Origin: Clostridiaceae bacterium
GTDB taxonomy: Bacteria; Bacillota; Clostridia; CAYPLH01; DUMO01
Assembly (NCBI GenBank): GCA_012839865.1
Contig: DUMO01000019.1
Span: forward strand, 62,001-126,000
DNA: 64,000 nt
Direction: 5' to 3'
A model generated the notes under the pieces. That model was not told where the DNA came from, made no database searches, and saw only the letters and a program-made list of their open reading frames with translations. This document shows positions 17,817 to 27,007 of this stretch, one piece after another. Within the stretch, counting starts at the first letter, position 1. Each line of letters opens with the position of its first letter. The position numbers were made by a program, and so were the translations under genes.

Positions 17817-18197
17817 ATGAAAAAAATCATATCCACCGAAGGAGCGCCGGCTGCAATCGGCCCATATTCTCAGGCTGTAAAGGCAGGAAACATGATATAT
17901 ACATCCGGAATGCTTCCTATTAATCCGGTTACCGGTGAAATAACAGGCAGCAATATAACAGAACAAACAGAGCAGGTATTGAAAAATCTGGTTGAAGTAT
18001 TCAAGGCTGCTGGCGCTACTTCCGACAATGTAGTAAAAACTACGGTTTTTATAAAGAATATGAATGATTTTGCAGAAATGAATGCAGTATATAAAAAATA
18101 TTTCAAGGAAAATTTTCCTTCCAGGACTTGTGTTGAAGTGGCCAGACTCCCTAAAGATGCTCTGGTTGAAATAGAGTGTGTGCTTTATGTGCAATGA
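17817..18197 (+). CDS. ridA: RidA-family 2-iminobutanoate/2-iminopropanoate deaminase
   Basis: 126 residues, exactly the usual RidA length. The family pattern is complete: IGPYSQAVKAGNMIYTSG near the N-terminus, the ENLxxxLxAAGA-type segment (KNLVEVFKAAGATSDNVVKTTVF) and the C-terminal RTCVEVARLPKDALVEIE, which carries the active-site Arg. It hydrolyses reactive enamine/imine intermediates released by PLP enzymes. The frame is open upstream, but ATG 17817 follows GGGAAAGGTGA and gives the family N-terminus. It stands alone between two terminators. Confidence 0.95.
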   Translation: MKKIISTEGAPAAIGPYSQAVKAGNMIYTSGMLPINPVTGEITGSNITEQTEQVLKNLVEVFKAAGATSDNVVKTTVFIKNMNDFAEMNAVYKKYFKENFPSRTCVEVARLPKDALVEIECVLYVQ

Positions 18198-18353
18198 ATT
18201 TTACAAACAAACAATCACGGAACGCATGACGCAGCTGCAATAGTTTGAATTACAGCCTTTAAAAGGAAGTCAAACCGTTACCGCATGGATATAAGAAGCG
18301 TAACACATGATAATTTGGCAATAGGCTGCTGAATCACTTGTTTATACGGAAAT

Positions 18354-18388
18354 AAGGCGATGTTGAACAAACACCGCCTTTTTTATTT
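18354..18388 (+). terminator. Rho-independent terminator after ridA
   Basis: Stem AAGGCG (18354-18359) with CGCCTT (18375-18380), extended inward by TGTT/AACA across one mismatch, followed by TTTTATTT. It lies about 160 bases after the ridA stop. Confidence 0.75.
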
Positions 18389-18492
18389 GATAAAAATCTG
18401 CTGTTTCCTTATTTACTCCCAGTCTCTTGACTTTCCGCTTCCTGGGTATAACCCGGCCTTTTAGTCACTGCTTCTGATCAGTACCCAGCCTG

Positions 18493-18918
18493 TTAATTTT
18501 CTACTACCCGTATGCCTATCTCTCTTCCGAACTCATGGAATTCAGAACTCACTGTATTGTTTTCGCATATTTTGACAATGGAATAATCCGACAGGCAAAT
18601 TGTTGCATGCCAGGTATTCTTATAAACACACACCGGTTTGTCAAGGAGGAACACTTCATAGTTTTCCGGATCGGCAGGAGGTGCGACAACTATCATAGTA
18701 ACACCTGATACCGGTTCAAAACTTTCCATTGTAGTCGGATGTCTTGCAATTTTCTTCAGGCTTTTATCCACTACCTTGCTTACTGCAATTCTCCAGCCCA
18801 CCTGGCCGGATTCACTTAAAATCACCTGAAAGTTTTCTTTGTTGCCTGCGTCATGCTCAATCACATATCCATAGGGTGAAAATGATTCCCTGGTAATAAT
18901 TTTTATAACTTTGTCCAA
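18493..18918 (-). CDS. Ureidoglycolate lyase (AllA)-like small cupin-fold protein
   Basis: About 141 residues resembling the AllA/ureidoglycolate lyase family: FSPYGYVIE near the N-terminus, then RHPTTMESFEPVSG (the HP...FxP core of the family) and KPVCVYKNTWHATI near the C-terminus. AllA releases urea and glyoxylate from ureidoglycolate in allantoin breakdown, but no other allantoin gene is nearby, so the substrate is uncertain. A TTG at 18918, 8 bases after AGGAG, is a better start than ATG 18936, which overlaps that ribosome binding site. It is a single gene, convergent with ridA and divergent from adhE. Confidence 0.7.
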   Translation of the reverse strand: MDKVIKIITRESFSPYGYVIEHDAGNKENFQVILSESGQVGWRIAVSKVVDKSLKKIARHPTTMESFEPVSGVTMIVVAPPADPENYEVFLLDKPVCVYKNTWHATICLSDYSIVKICENNTVSSEFHEFGREIGIRVVEN

Positions 18919-19230
18919 AATTATCACTCCTGTCATTTCAGCCTTCTCAACGATCGCTCGTCCAGCGGCGGCATTGTGTTTCGTTATTATTATTTCATTC
19001 TATTTTTAATTATAGAAGTTAATTCCTTAGTTAGCAAGGTGAACTGCATATTAAACTGATATGGTAACTTCTCAGATGCTGCTATACAATATTTGAAAAG
19101 GAAGCAGTTAGTTGAAAATGAAATGTATGCCTGGTTTTCTAATATTGTTCTGCTATTTCATTTATATTTGCATCAGGTTGCCTAACAAAATAATTAATCA
19201 ATAAAATTTCTCAAAATTTATTTTTTGCTG

Positions 19231-19259
19231 TTGACAAGAATAAAATCATGTGTTAAATT
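19231..19259 (+). promoter_or_regulatory. adhE promoter
   Basis: Consensus -35 TTGACA (19231-19236), a 17-base spacer and -10 TAAATT (19254-19259), about 125 bases before the adhE start. The first Rex-type operator overlaps the -10 box. The rest of the 18919-19230 divergent gap holds nothing else that could be recognised. Confidence 0.65.
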
Positions 19260-19266
19260 ATTAACA
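19251..19266 (+). promoter_or_regulatory. Rex-type redox operator 1
   Basis: TGTTAA-ATTA-TTAACA is an exact match to the core Rex consensus TGTTAANNNNTTAACA. Rex senses the NADH/NAD+ ratio and represses fermentative alcohol genes in Gram-positives. The site covers the -10 region of the adhE promoter, which suits repression by promoter occlusion. Confidence 0.8.
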
Positions 19267-19292
19267 GAGTTAGATATTTTTTTAACACTATT

Positions 19293-19308
19293 AGTTAAAA
19301 ATTTAACA
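19293..19308 (+). promoter_or_regulatory. Rex-type redox operator 2
   Basis: AGTTAA-AAAT-TTAACA, one base away from the Rex core consensus, lies 26 bases downstream of the first site and before the adhE ribosome binding site. Centre-to-centre spacing is 42 bases, four helical turns, so the two sites face the same side of DNA. Confidence 0.65.
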
Positions 19309-19385
19309 CAATAATTTTCCAGCACCGACTGGAATGCTTTACATAACCGGGATTATTCAATAGCAATATGCAAGGAGGAATCTAT

Positions 19386-22052
19386 ATGAAGGAAAATATG
19401 ACTCAGGATATTGTAGATAATATTGAAAAACTGGATGCAGCAATTGCCCGGGTAAGAAACGCCCAGAAAGTATTTGCCTCTTACAGTCAGGAACAGGTTG
19501 ATAAAATCTTTCTTGCAGCTGCACTGGCTGCAAACAGGGAAAGAATCCGCCTGGCCAGGCTGGCAGTTGAAGAAACCGGAATGGGCGTTGTGGAGGATAA
19601 GGTTATAAAAAACCACTATGCATCAGAGTATATATACAATGCATATAAAAATGTAAAAACATGCGGTGTCCTTTATGAAGACAAAGCCTACGGCATAAAG
19701 AAAATTGCAGAACCTGTAGGACTTATTGCCGCCGTCATACCAACAACAAATCCAACATCAACAGCAATTTTTAAAATACTAATCTCATTGAAAACAAGAA
19801 ACGGTATAATTATCAGCCCTCATCCAAGAGCCAGGAAATGTACAATTGAAGCTGCCAAGATAATTCAAAAGGCAGCAGTGGAAGCAGGCGCACCCGAAGG
19901 AATAATCGGCTGGATTGATGTTCCCTCCCTTGAAGCCACCAACCATCTTATGAAATCTGCGGATTTGATACTGGCTACAGGAGGTCCCGGCATGGTTGCA
20001 GCTGCATATTCATCCGGCAAACCTGCCATAGGCGTCGGTCCCGGCAACACCCCTGCAATTCTTGACGATTCTTGTGACATCCAGCTTGCAGTCAACTCAA
20101 TAATCCATTCAAAAACCTTTGATAATGGAATGATTTGCGCTTCAGAGCAATCAGTAATAGTAATGGATGACATTTACTCAAAGGTAAAAGCGGAATTTAC
20201 GCAGAGGGGCTGCTATTTCCTAAAAGAAGACGAGTTGGAGAAGGTTCGGAAAACCATTTTGATAAACGGGGCTTTAAATGCTAAAATAGTCGGGCAGACA
20301 GCAGAGAAAATCGCGGAACTTGCAGGAATAACAGTACCACAAAATACTAAAATACTTATAGGTGAAGTTGAAAACGTTGATATATCAGAGGAGTTTGCCC
20401 ATGAGAAGCTCTCCCCCGTTCTTGCCATGTACAGGGTAAAAAGCTTTGAAGAAGCTCTGGATAAAGCTGAAAGGCTTGTGGCTGACGGAGGCTTTGGCCA
20501 TACGGCTTCAATATATCTTAATATTCTTACGGCACAGGAAAGACTTCAGGAATTCACCACGAGAATGAAAACATGCCGTATTCTCATAAATACACCTTCC
20601 GCCCAGGGCGGTATTGGAGACATATACAATTTCAAGCTCAAACCTTCCCTTACCCTCGGCTGCGGCACATGGGGAGGAAACTCTGTTTCTGAAAATGTAG
20701 GGGTAAATCACCTTCTAAATATCAAAACCGTCGCTGAAAGAAGGGAAAACATGCTCTGGTTCAGGACTCCTCAAAAAGTTTATATCAAGCGCGGCTGCCT
20801 GCCGGTTGCATTGGATGAACTTAAAAATGTTTTGAACAGGAAAAAGGCATTTATAGTCACCGATTCCTTCCTGTATAAAAACGGTTACACCAAACCGGTA
20901 ACCGACAAACTGGACGAAATGGGAATCAAGTACACAGTATTTTTCGATGTAATGCCGGACCCGACACTTCAATGTGCCAAAGAAGGTGCAAAATCCATGG
21001 CGGCCTTTGAACCGGACATTATAATTGCAATTGGCGGCGGATCTGCAATGGATGCAGCCAAAATCATGTGGGTGCTATATGAACACCCCGAAGCTGATTT
21101 CATGGACATGGCAATGCGGTTTATGGATATTCGAAAACGTGTGTACGCCTTCCCCAAAATGGGTGAGAAAGCTTATTTTGTAGCTATTCCCACCACCTCC
21201 GGTACAGGAAGTGAAGTTACACCTTTTGCAGTAATAACAGATGAAAAGACCGGTGTGAAGTATCCTCTGGCAGACTATGAACTTCTGCCGAACATGGCAA
21301 TAGTGGATGCAGATATGATGATGGACCAGCCTAAAGGACTTACCGCAGCTTCAGGCATAGACGCCCTTACCCACGCCCTGGAAGCCTATGCATCAATGAT
21401 GGCTACAGACTTTACCGACAGTTTGGCACTAAAGGCTGTCAAAATTATATTTGAATATTTGCCCAGGGCTTATAAATACGGTGCAACCGACCCGGAAGCC
21501 AGGGAAAAAATGGCCAACGCTTCCACCATGGCAGGCATGGCCTTTGCAAACGCATTCCTCGGGGTTTGTCATTCCATGGCTCACAAACTTGGCGCATTCC
21601 ACCACCTGCCTCATGGTATAGCCAATGCGCTTATGATTGATGAAGTTTTAAGGTTCAATGCTTCAGATACACCGGCAAAAATGGGGACCTTCCCTCAATA
21701 CGTTTACCCCGGTACTTTATCCAGGTATGCACAAATTGCCGACTACCTTGGCATCAAAGGTGAAACGGACCAGGAAAAGCTGGATACTCTTATTGCAGCA
21801 ATTGAAATTTTGAAAGAAAAGGTTGGTATCAAAAAAACAATCAAGGATTATGGCATAGATGAAGAAATTTTTCTGGCTACATTGGATGAAATGGTTGAGC
21901 AGGCCTTTGATGACCAGTGCACAGGCACCAACCCGAGATACCCCCTGATGAGCGAAATAAGAGAAATGTATCTGGCAGCATACTATGGGAGAAAAAATCC
22001 CGGGCAGACCACCAAAAAATTAGTTCCGGTCAGGGCAAAACAGGCACGGTAA
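19386..22052 (+). CDS. adhE: Bifunctional acetaldehyde-CoA/alcohol dehydrogenase AdhE
   Basis: 888 residues, a fusion of a CoA-acylating aldehyde dehydrogenase (N-terminal, about 1-440; catalytic Cys in NGMICASEQS) and an iron-dependent alcohol dehydrogenase (C-terminal, about 460-870; IAIGGGSAMDAAK nucleotide site, and metal-binding His in DALTHALEAY and GVCHSMAHKLGAFHHLPHG). It converts acetyl-CoA to ethanol with two NADH and works as spirosomes in the cytoplasm. The sequence is very close to the Acetivibrio thermocellus AdhE type. The start at ATG 19386 follows AAGGAGG at 8 bases; the ATG at 19368 is upstream of that ribosome binding site. Two Rex-type operators upstream suggest induction when NADH is high. 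It is monocistronic. Confidence 0.97.
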   Translation: MKENMTQDIVDNIEKLDAAIARVRNAQKVFASYSQEQVDKIFLAAALAANRERIRLARLAVEETGMGVVEDKVIKNHYASEYIYNAYKNVKTCGVLYEDKAYGIKKIAEPVGLIAAVIPTTNPTSTAIFKILISLKTRNGIIISPHPRARKCTIEAAKIIQKAAVEAGAPEGIIGWIDVPSLEATNHLMKSADLILATGGPGMVAAAYSSGKPAIGVGPGNTPAILDDSCDIQLAVNSIIHSKTFDNGMICASEQSVIVMDDIYSKVKAEFTQRGCYFLKEDELEKVRKTILINGALNAKIVGQTAEKIAELAGITVPQNTKILIGEVENVDISEEFAHEKLSPVLAMYRVKSFEEALDKAERLVADGGFGHTASIYLNILTAQERLQEFTTRMKTCRILINTPSAQGGIGDIYNFKLKPSLTLGCGTWGGNSVSENVGVNHLLNIKTVAERRENMLWFRTPQKVYIKRGCLPVALDELKNVLNRKKAFIVTDSFLYKNGYTKPVTDKLDEMGIKYTVFFDVMPDPTLQCAKEGAKSMAAFEPDIIIAIGGGSAMDAAKIMWVLYEHPEADFMDMAMRFMDIRKRVYAFPKMGEKAYFVAIPTTSGTGSEVTPFAVITDEKTGVKYPLADYELLPNMAIVDADMMMDQPKGLTAASGIDALTHALEAYASMMATDFTDSLALKAVKIIFEYLPRAYKYGATDPEAREKMANASTMAGMAFANAFLGVCHSMAHKLGAFHHLPHGIANALMIDEVLRFNASDTPAKMGTFPQYVYPGTLSRYAQIADYLGIKGETDQEKLDTLIAAIEILKEKVGIKKTIKDYGIDEEIFLATLDEMVEQAFDDQCTGTNPRYPLMSEIREMYLAAYYGRKNPGQTTKKLVPVRAKQAR

Positions 22053-22238
22053 CAGGCACCGAATCCTGTTAGAACCAGTTTCACGGACAAACTGCATTAA
22101 TTTTGACAATAGTTTGATCAGAGCATGAAACAAAAGTATTTTAAACAGCAACTTTATGACAAGGCTTGGCATTATTGAAATGCCTGCTCTGAACAACCCG
22201 AATCCTGCTATAAGGTTTATATAGATCCACAAAAGTCT

Positions 22239-22310
22239 GGAGCAAAAAACCTGATTCGTTTGTATGACAAAGCTTAAATAATGCACAATGAGAGTCAGGT
22301 TTTTTGCTCC
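22239..22310. terminator. Long perfect hairpin between adhE and the yesM-like gene
   Basis: Perfect 16-bp arms: GGAGCAAAAAACCTGA (22239-22254) and TCAGGTTTTTTGCTCC (22295-22310), with a 40-base loop. It lies between convergent genes and contains an A6/T6 tract within the stem, so it probably acts as a bidirectional transcription stop. The rest of the 22053-22347 gap shows no gene. Confidence 0.65.
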
Positions 22311-22347
22311 ATTAACTTTTGAGCAATTTACAAAAGCTTAAATACCC

Positions 22348-24132
22348 TTAACTCATACTTGAGCTTTTCGTCTTTATATTGTATGCGGATACTATTTTAG
22401 GGAAGGTTACGGTTACCTGAGTTCCTTTATTTAATTCGCTGTCAATTTTAAGGCCATAATCATCGCCAAAAAGCATTTTTATTCTGGCATTGATATTAGC
22501 CAGGCCAATACTTCTGTTGCTTCGGTTTAAGCTGTTTGTTTCAATTTGTTCATTGATTATCCGGTTAATTTCGTCTACTTCCTCTTTTTTTATTCCGACA
22601 CCGTCGTCCTGTATTGCAAAAACCACCTTGTCCTGTACAACTCCTCCCATAATATAAAGGTTTCCGGAGCCATCTTTTCTTTCGAGACCATGATACACCG
22701 CATTTTCAACAATAGGCTGCAGTATCATTTTAGGTATTTTAAAGTCCAGAATCTCCCTGTCGATTGAATCCTGCATACTAATGCGCCCCATAAAACGTAT
22801 GCTTATAATTCTGAAATATCTTTTTATAATATCAACCTCATCTCTTATTGCAACTATTTCGTCGCTCTTAATGCTGTATCTGAATATATCGGCCATGGCA
22901 CCGGAAATTTCGACCACTTCCTCAACATCATAACTGATGCCTATACTTCTCACGCATTCCAGGGTGTTATACAAAAAATGGGGATTGATTTGATTTTGCA
23001 GCGCAGACAGCTCCGCCTGCTTCTTTAAAATTTCCACCTGGTACAGCTTATCCTGGGTATCAAATACTCTCTTTGCCAATTGCTCTATCCTGTCAAGCAT
23101 TATATTTATATTTTGGGTGATAAATCCCATATCACCGTCAAGCTTTAATTCTATTCTTTCTTTTAAATTTCTCTCTCCAACTTTCTTTATGGCGTCTACT
23201 ATTTTAACCACCGGCGAAGTGATACCAATATTAATCACTACTCCTATCATTATAAGCAGAAGTATGGTTATTGCAGCTGTAATCAGAAAACTGTTCTTAA
23301 AAAAGGACATGTCGTTTTTCACTATTAACGGTACAAAACATTCTATTTTGCAATTAATATCGTCAATATATCGTGTTGTATGAAAATACTCCGAATTGTT
23401 TCCGGAATCCATTCCCTCATTGTCAACGCTGTTTGAGAATAAAACTTTGTCATTGCTGTCTTTCAATATCACTGTTGTATTGGATAGTGAAAGACGCTCT
23501 ATCGGATATGCAAAGCGTTTGATGTCGCATATTATTATCAAGGTTCCTATCCTGCCCTTGTAACGTGGGAGATCTCCGGAATAAAATATTGGAATCAGGT
23601 ATGCAAGGTAATCTTTTTCTTCACGGAGTATATCCACGTCTGTAAAAATTGTAAAAAATGAGTTGCGAAAATTTTCCGACAAGAAATCATATTTTGATTC
23701 AAGCTTATAAATATGTCTGGTGGTTTCAGGTATTTGCTTGAACATAAATAATCTGCCTTCAGAATCTACCAATACCGCTGCCGATATGTACTCACTGTTG
23801 AAGGTAGTATAAAAGAGATCAGTAATGTAGTCGCTCAGCTCTACTTTTCTGTACGAATTATCGACAGTCAGGTAATCATGAAGAAATAGGTTGTAGGAAA
23901 TATCTTTTCCGGAAGTCTTGATGGTATTAATTACACTGCGAATATTAAACTCAATCTGGTTTACCGTATCCTCAGCATATAATCTGACCTGTTCATAAAT
24001 CGTCCGGCTCAGACGGCTGTAAAAAATCCCGTTAAACACCATGATAATGCAAATGGAAAAGCTTATCAGCAAATACAGCCTGTGGCTCAGTTTTAAATTT
24101 CTAAACGAAAGCTTTCTTTTGACACTTTCCAA
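22348..24132 (-). CDS. YesM-type sensor histidine kinase
   Basis: 594 residues. TM1 is near residues 15-36 and TM2 near 280-305. Between them lies an extracytoplasmic sensor region of about 240 residues, and after TM2 come a HAMP linker, the His_kinase (LytS/YesM-type) phosphoacceptor NQINPHFLYNTLE and a HATPase_c domain (IVENAVYHGLER, IQDDGVGI, SIGLANINARI). It is expected to sense an external carbohydrate or its binding protein and phosphorylate the YesN-type regulator encoded 58 bases upstream. The start is TTG 24132, 8 bases after AAGGGG. Its neighbours (LplB/LplC/lipoprotein importer and GH38) suggest that it controls glycan uptake. Confidence 0.9.
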   Translation of the reverse strand: MESVKRKLSFRNLKLSHRLYLLISFSICIIMVFNGIFYSRLSRTIYEQVRLYAEDTVNQIEFNIRSVINTIKTSGKDISYNLFLHDYLTVDNSYRKVELSDYITDLFYTTFNSEYISAAVLVDSEGRLFMFKQIPETTRHIYKLESKYDFLSENFRNSFFTIFTDVDILREEKDYLAYLIPIFYSGDLPRYKGRIGTLIIICDIKRFAYPIERLSLSNTTVILKDSNDKVLFSNSVDNEGMDSGNNSEYFHTTRYIDDINCKIECFVPLIVKNDMSFFKNSFLITAAITILLLIMIGVVINIGITSPVVKIVDAIKKVGERNLKERIELKLDGDMGFITQNINIMLDRIEQLAKRVFDTQDKLYQVEILKKQAELSALQNQINPHFLYNTLECVRSIGISYDVEEVVEISGAMADIFRYSIKSDEIVAIRDEVDIIKRYFRIISIRFMGRISMQDSIDREILDFKIPKMILQPIVENAVYHGLERKDGSGNLYIMGGVVQDKVVFAIQDDGVGIKKEEVDEINRIINEQIETNSLNRSNRSIGLANINARIKMLFGDDYGLKIDSELNKGTQVTVTFPKIVSAYNIKTKSSSMS

Positions 24133-24190
24133 ATGAATTTCCCCTTAATCTACTGAAAAAAAATTAATAGCTGCAATTTGACATTCCATA

Positions 24191-24967
24191 TCAATTCTGC
24201 AGTGCATCTTTTGCCTTGCTCAGCCTGTACTGCAAGGGAGTACAGGAATATAACCTCTTAAAGGTTTTATTGAAATAATAATAATCATTATACCCGCTTT
24301 TTTGTGCAATCTCGGATATTGGCAATGTAGTGCCTTTCAATAGTTTGCAGGCTTTTTCAAGTCTTTTTTGGGTAATATATTCTGAAAATGAAATACCTAT
24401 TATGTTTTTAAACAGATAGCAGCAATAGTTGGGGTTCAGGAAAAATTTTGCCGCAAGGGACTTAAGCTGTAAATTCTGGTCAAAGTTTGCATCAATGTAG
24501 TCAAGAAGCTCCCGAAAACTCTCGTTATAGATTTTATCTCTGTATTCTCCGCTTTCCTTTTGCTCGGAACGGCTTTCCCTATTTTTCATTTTCTTTTCAA
24601 GATGTTTCCTGAGCCTTTCAAGAAGCGAATCTGCAACCTGCCTGTCAAGTGGTTTCAGGCAATACTCAAAAGCCCCGAGGGATATCGCCTTTCTGGCATA
24701 TTCAAACTCGGCAAACCCGCTTATTATCACAAACTCCACATTGTCGAACTTGCTGCGGACCTTTTCCATAAGTTCAATTCCTGAAAACATAGGCATTCTT
24801 ATGTCGGTAAATACAACGTCCGGATGATTTTCAAAAATAACATCAATTGCTTCCTGCGGTCTTGTAGTTTGAAAAATCAGATTAAATCCATATTCTTTCC
24901 ATTTAAAAGTTTTGGAAATTCCCAGAAGTGTCCAGGGCTCGTCCTCCACAAGCACTACTTTATACAT
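24191..24967 (-). CDS. YesN-type response regulator (REC-AraC)
   Basis: About 258 residues: an N-terminal receiver domain (acidic pair VEDEP, phosphoacceptor Asp in VVFTDIRMP, Lys in CLKPLD) and a C-terminal AraC-type helix-turn-helix pair (LKSLAAKFFLNPNYCCYLFK, ISEIAQKSGYNDYYYFNKTFK). It should bind DNA when phosphorylated by the kinase encoded directly downstream. ATG 24967, preceded by GGGTGAT, gives the usual receiver start MYKVVLVEDEP; ATG 24985 has no ribosome binding site. Likely targets are the importer operon and perhaps the GH38 gene. Confidence 0.9.
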   Translation of the reverse strand: MYKVVLVEDEPWTLLGISKTFKWKEYGFNLIFQTTRPQEAIDVIFENHPDVVFTDIRMPMFSGIELMEKVRSKFDNVEFVIISGFAEFEYARKAISLGAFEYCLKPLDRQVADSLLERLRKHLEKKMKNRESRSEQKESGEYRDKIYNESFRELLDYIDANFDQNLQLKSLAAKFFLNPNYCCYLFKNIIGISFSEYITQKRLEKACKLLKGTTLPISEIAQKSGYNDYYYFNKTFKRLYSCTPLQYRLSKAKDALQN

Positions 24968-25314
24968 ACTGATCACCCGATCCATATGATTTTATTTATG
25001 CAATCAGGCTTATGCTGTTGTTCCAAAATTTATTGGTTATCTGCGTAGGTACAGCCTGTAATAATATTTTATATTTCATATACTATAATATCATAAATTT
25101 TTTATTTTTAATACTGTTTTTTCCACAAAAAAGTAAAAAGGTTTGGTACTTTTCAGATACTTTATTATAAACCATGATCCTCATACAGCAGGAAAACACA
25201 GTTGAAAGACCTTGGAATCACAAACAAAGGCCTTTCACTTAAAGTGTTTACTTTTGATTTGATAAAAGGCTGCCATCTTAAAATCAATGGCAGCCTTATA
25301 TCAAATTTTACGAA
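24968..25314 (-). other. Gap between importer operon and yesN, with terminator hairpin
   Basis: 347 bases without a gene. A minus-strand terminator for the importer operon is visible: arms AAGGCTGCCAT (25266-25276) and ATGGCAGCCTT (25287-25297), with a TTTTATC tail on the minus strand. The remaining part before yesN is very AT-rich and should carry its promoter, which could not be assigned. Confidence 0.65.
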
Positions 25315-26940
25315 TTATTTACCAAGCAAACCATCATTGAGTTCCTTGATAACCAAGTCTACCTGTGCTTTCTTGGATTCGAGGAAAGCATTCCATTCTT
25401 TTTCTACATCTTCATATTTTGAATCAATTATAATTTGAATGACCTTATCACTTATATCCCTTGCGAAGCTGCCGTATTTGTCTTTATTCTCTGCTCTGAA
25501 CAATGCTATATTGTAGTCTGTTTCAACAAGTACTCCGTTATCCCTGAGGAATATGCAGTAGTCGTATGCATCCTTACCGGATTTGCAGCCTTCATAATTG
25601 GGATTTATGAAACCGAATCCCTCAGTTACACCGATGGAGAGATATGCATCGCGGCCCAGGTCGAGAGGATAATCTGCGGGACGCTCATACCTCTGGGTTT
25701 CAGAATTGTAAGGCCACAAGTATTTAACTCCGTCGCCTTCAAACTCCCAGTCAATCCCCCTGATACCAATTTGTCTTGTGTAGTAGCCTTCAGGTGAAAG
25801 CATCCAATCCCAGGCCTTCATCAATCTGTCAAACTTGGCATCTGACATTTCTGCGCTGAATACGGATATGCACCAGTATTCGGTGTTCTTAATGCCAACA
25901 AATCTGCCGTTGGGTGATTTAACCTTCATGAACTGAATATCATCATATTCAAAACCTGGAATATTTTCTTTCATAGCTTTTCTGAACCAGGCAAGCTGAT
26001 CCGGGAATACGTTGTCATACAGTATTGCCAATTCACCGGCCAGGAATTTCGAAACTGCTTCATCACCTTTTGCAAGGGGCTGGTCTACCCAGATTATGCC
26101 GGAATCGTACAGCTGTTTGACTATCTTGATTCCTTCCAGATATTCAGGTGCTCTTGCGTTCCATTCATATCCGTTGGCTGTCAGGAAATATCCGTTAGCA
26201 CCTGTTATGCCTCCGGTCATCTGCTCAATTCCCATAGAACTCGGCCATGCCCATGATTGACAGCCCATGCCTGCAATCTTGTTTTTGCCGGCATTGCCAG
26301 GATCCTTTTCAATACACTGTCTTGCAAATTCCACCATCTCATCCCATGTATAAGTGTTGTCGTCTTTAGCAAGGCCAAGCTTTTCAGCCCAGTCTCTTCT
26401 GTATAGGAAACCTCTGTTGGATATGTTGTCAACGATCGTAGCATCACGTGTGCAGGGCCACAGGTATTTCTTGCCATCAACTGCAAGAATGTCGTCCAGT
26501 TTCATTTTTTCCAGCTGCTCATGAACATACTGGTATTTTTCGGTTCCTTTCAACTCTCTGATTAGTCCTGCCTCTACCCATGAATAGTAGTCCTGAGCCA
26601 TGGAGGTTCCGAAATCAATCCATACAATATCAGGAATATCGCCTGATGACATCCATATTCTTACTTTCTGTCCCCAGTCATTCCAGTTTACCGGCAGGAA
26701 GTTGAATTCAATCTTGAACTGTTCTCTCCACCTCTTCAGTTTTTCATCCTTCAGCCATTCCTTCTCCGCTCCAAGGATATTTACACTGTAGACGTAGGTC
26801 TTGGTACCGTCATCAATTGTATCCCCTCTGCTGTCATCTGAATTTGTCTGTTGCGGCTGAACTACGCATCCTGACAACATTGAACCCATAAAACAGATTA
26901 CCAGGATCAGACTGATGATGAGTGTCCATTTTGACTTCAT
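25315..26940 (-). CDS. Extracellular solute-binding lipoprotein of carbohydrate ABC transporter
   Basis: About 541 residues. It has a lipoprotein signal peptide with lipobox MLSGC (acylated Cys at residue 25) followed by a Ser/Thr/Asp-rich linker and a family-1-type solute-binding fold of the large (LplA-like, over 500-residue) class. It should deliver an oligosaccharide to the two permeases encoded upstream. The start is ATG 26940, preceded by AAGGAGG; a longer frame reaches back into the permease gene but lacks support. No ATPase gene is present, as is usual for these clusters, which share a global MsmK/MsiK-type ATPase encoded elsewhere. Confidence 0.9.
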   Translation of the reverse strand: MKSKWTLIISLILVICFMGSMLSGCVVQPQQTNSDDSRGDTIDDGTKTYVYSVNILGAEKEWLKDEKLKRWREQFKIEFNFLPVNWNDWGQKVRIWMSSGDIPDIVWIDFGTSMAQDYYSWVEAGLIRELKGTEKYQYVHEQLEKMKLDDILAVDGKKYLWPCTRDATIVDNISNRGFLYRRDWAEKLGLAKDDNTYTWDEMVEFARQCIEKDPGNAGKNKIAGMGCQSWAWPSSMGIEQMTGGITGANGYFLTANGYEWNARAPEYLEGIKIVKQLYDSGIIWVDQPLAKGDEAVSKFLAGELAILYDNVFPDQLAWFRKAMKENIPGFEYDDIQFMKVKSPNGRFVGIKNTEYWCISVFSAEMSDAKFDRLMKAWDWMLSPEGYYTRQIGIRGIDWEFEGDGVKYLWPYNSETQRYERPADYPLDLGRDAYLSIGVTEGFGFINPNYEGCKSGKDAYDYCIFLRDNGVLVETDYNIALFRAENKDKYGSFARDISDKVIQIIIDSKYEDVEKEWNAFLESKKAQVDLVIKELNDGLLGK

Positions 26941-27007
26941 AAATATATCCTCCTTCTTTTTATTATATTTAAATACCGGCTTTAAAAGCCTGGATAAGCT
27001 AAAGTAA

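Noticed and set aside
18493-18936. Full allantoin catabolic function for the AllA-like protein
   Set aside because: No allantoinase, allantoate or glyoxylate genes are nearby; only family resemblance is supported.
22020-22286. 88-codon minus-strand open frame after adhE
   Set aside because: It runs through the end of adhE and half of the large hairpin, and has no start signal.
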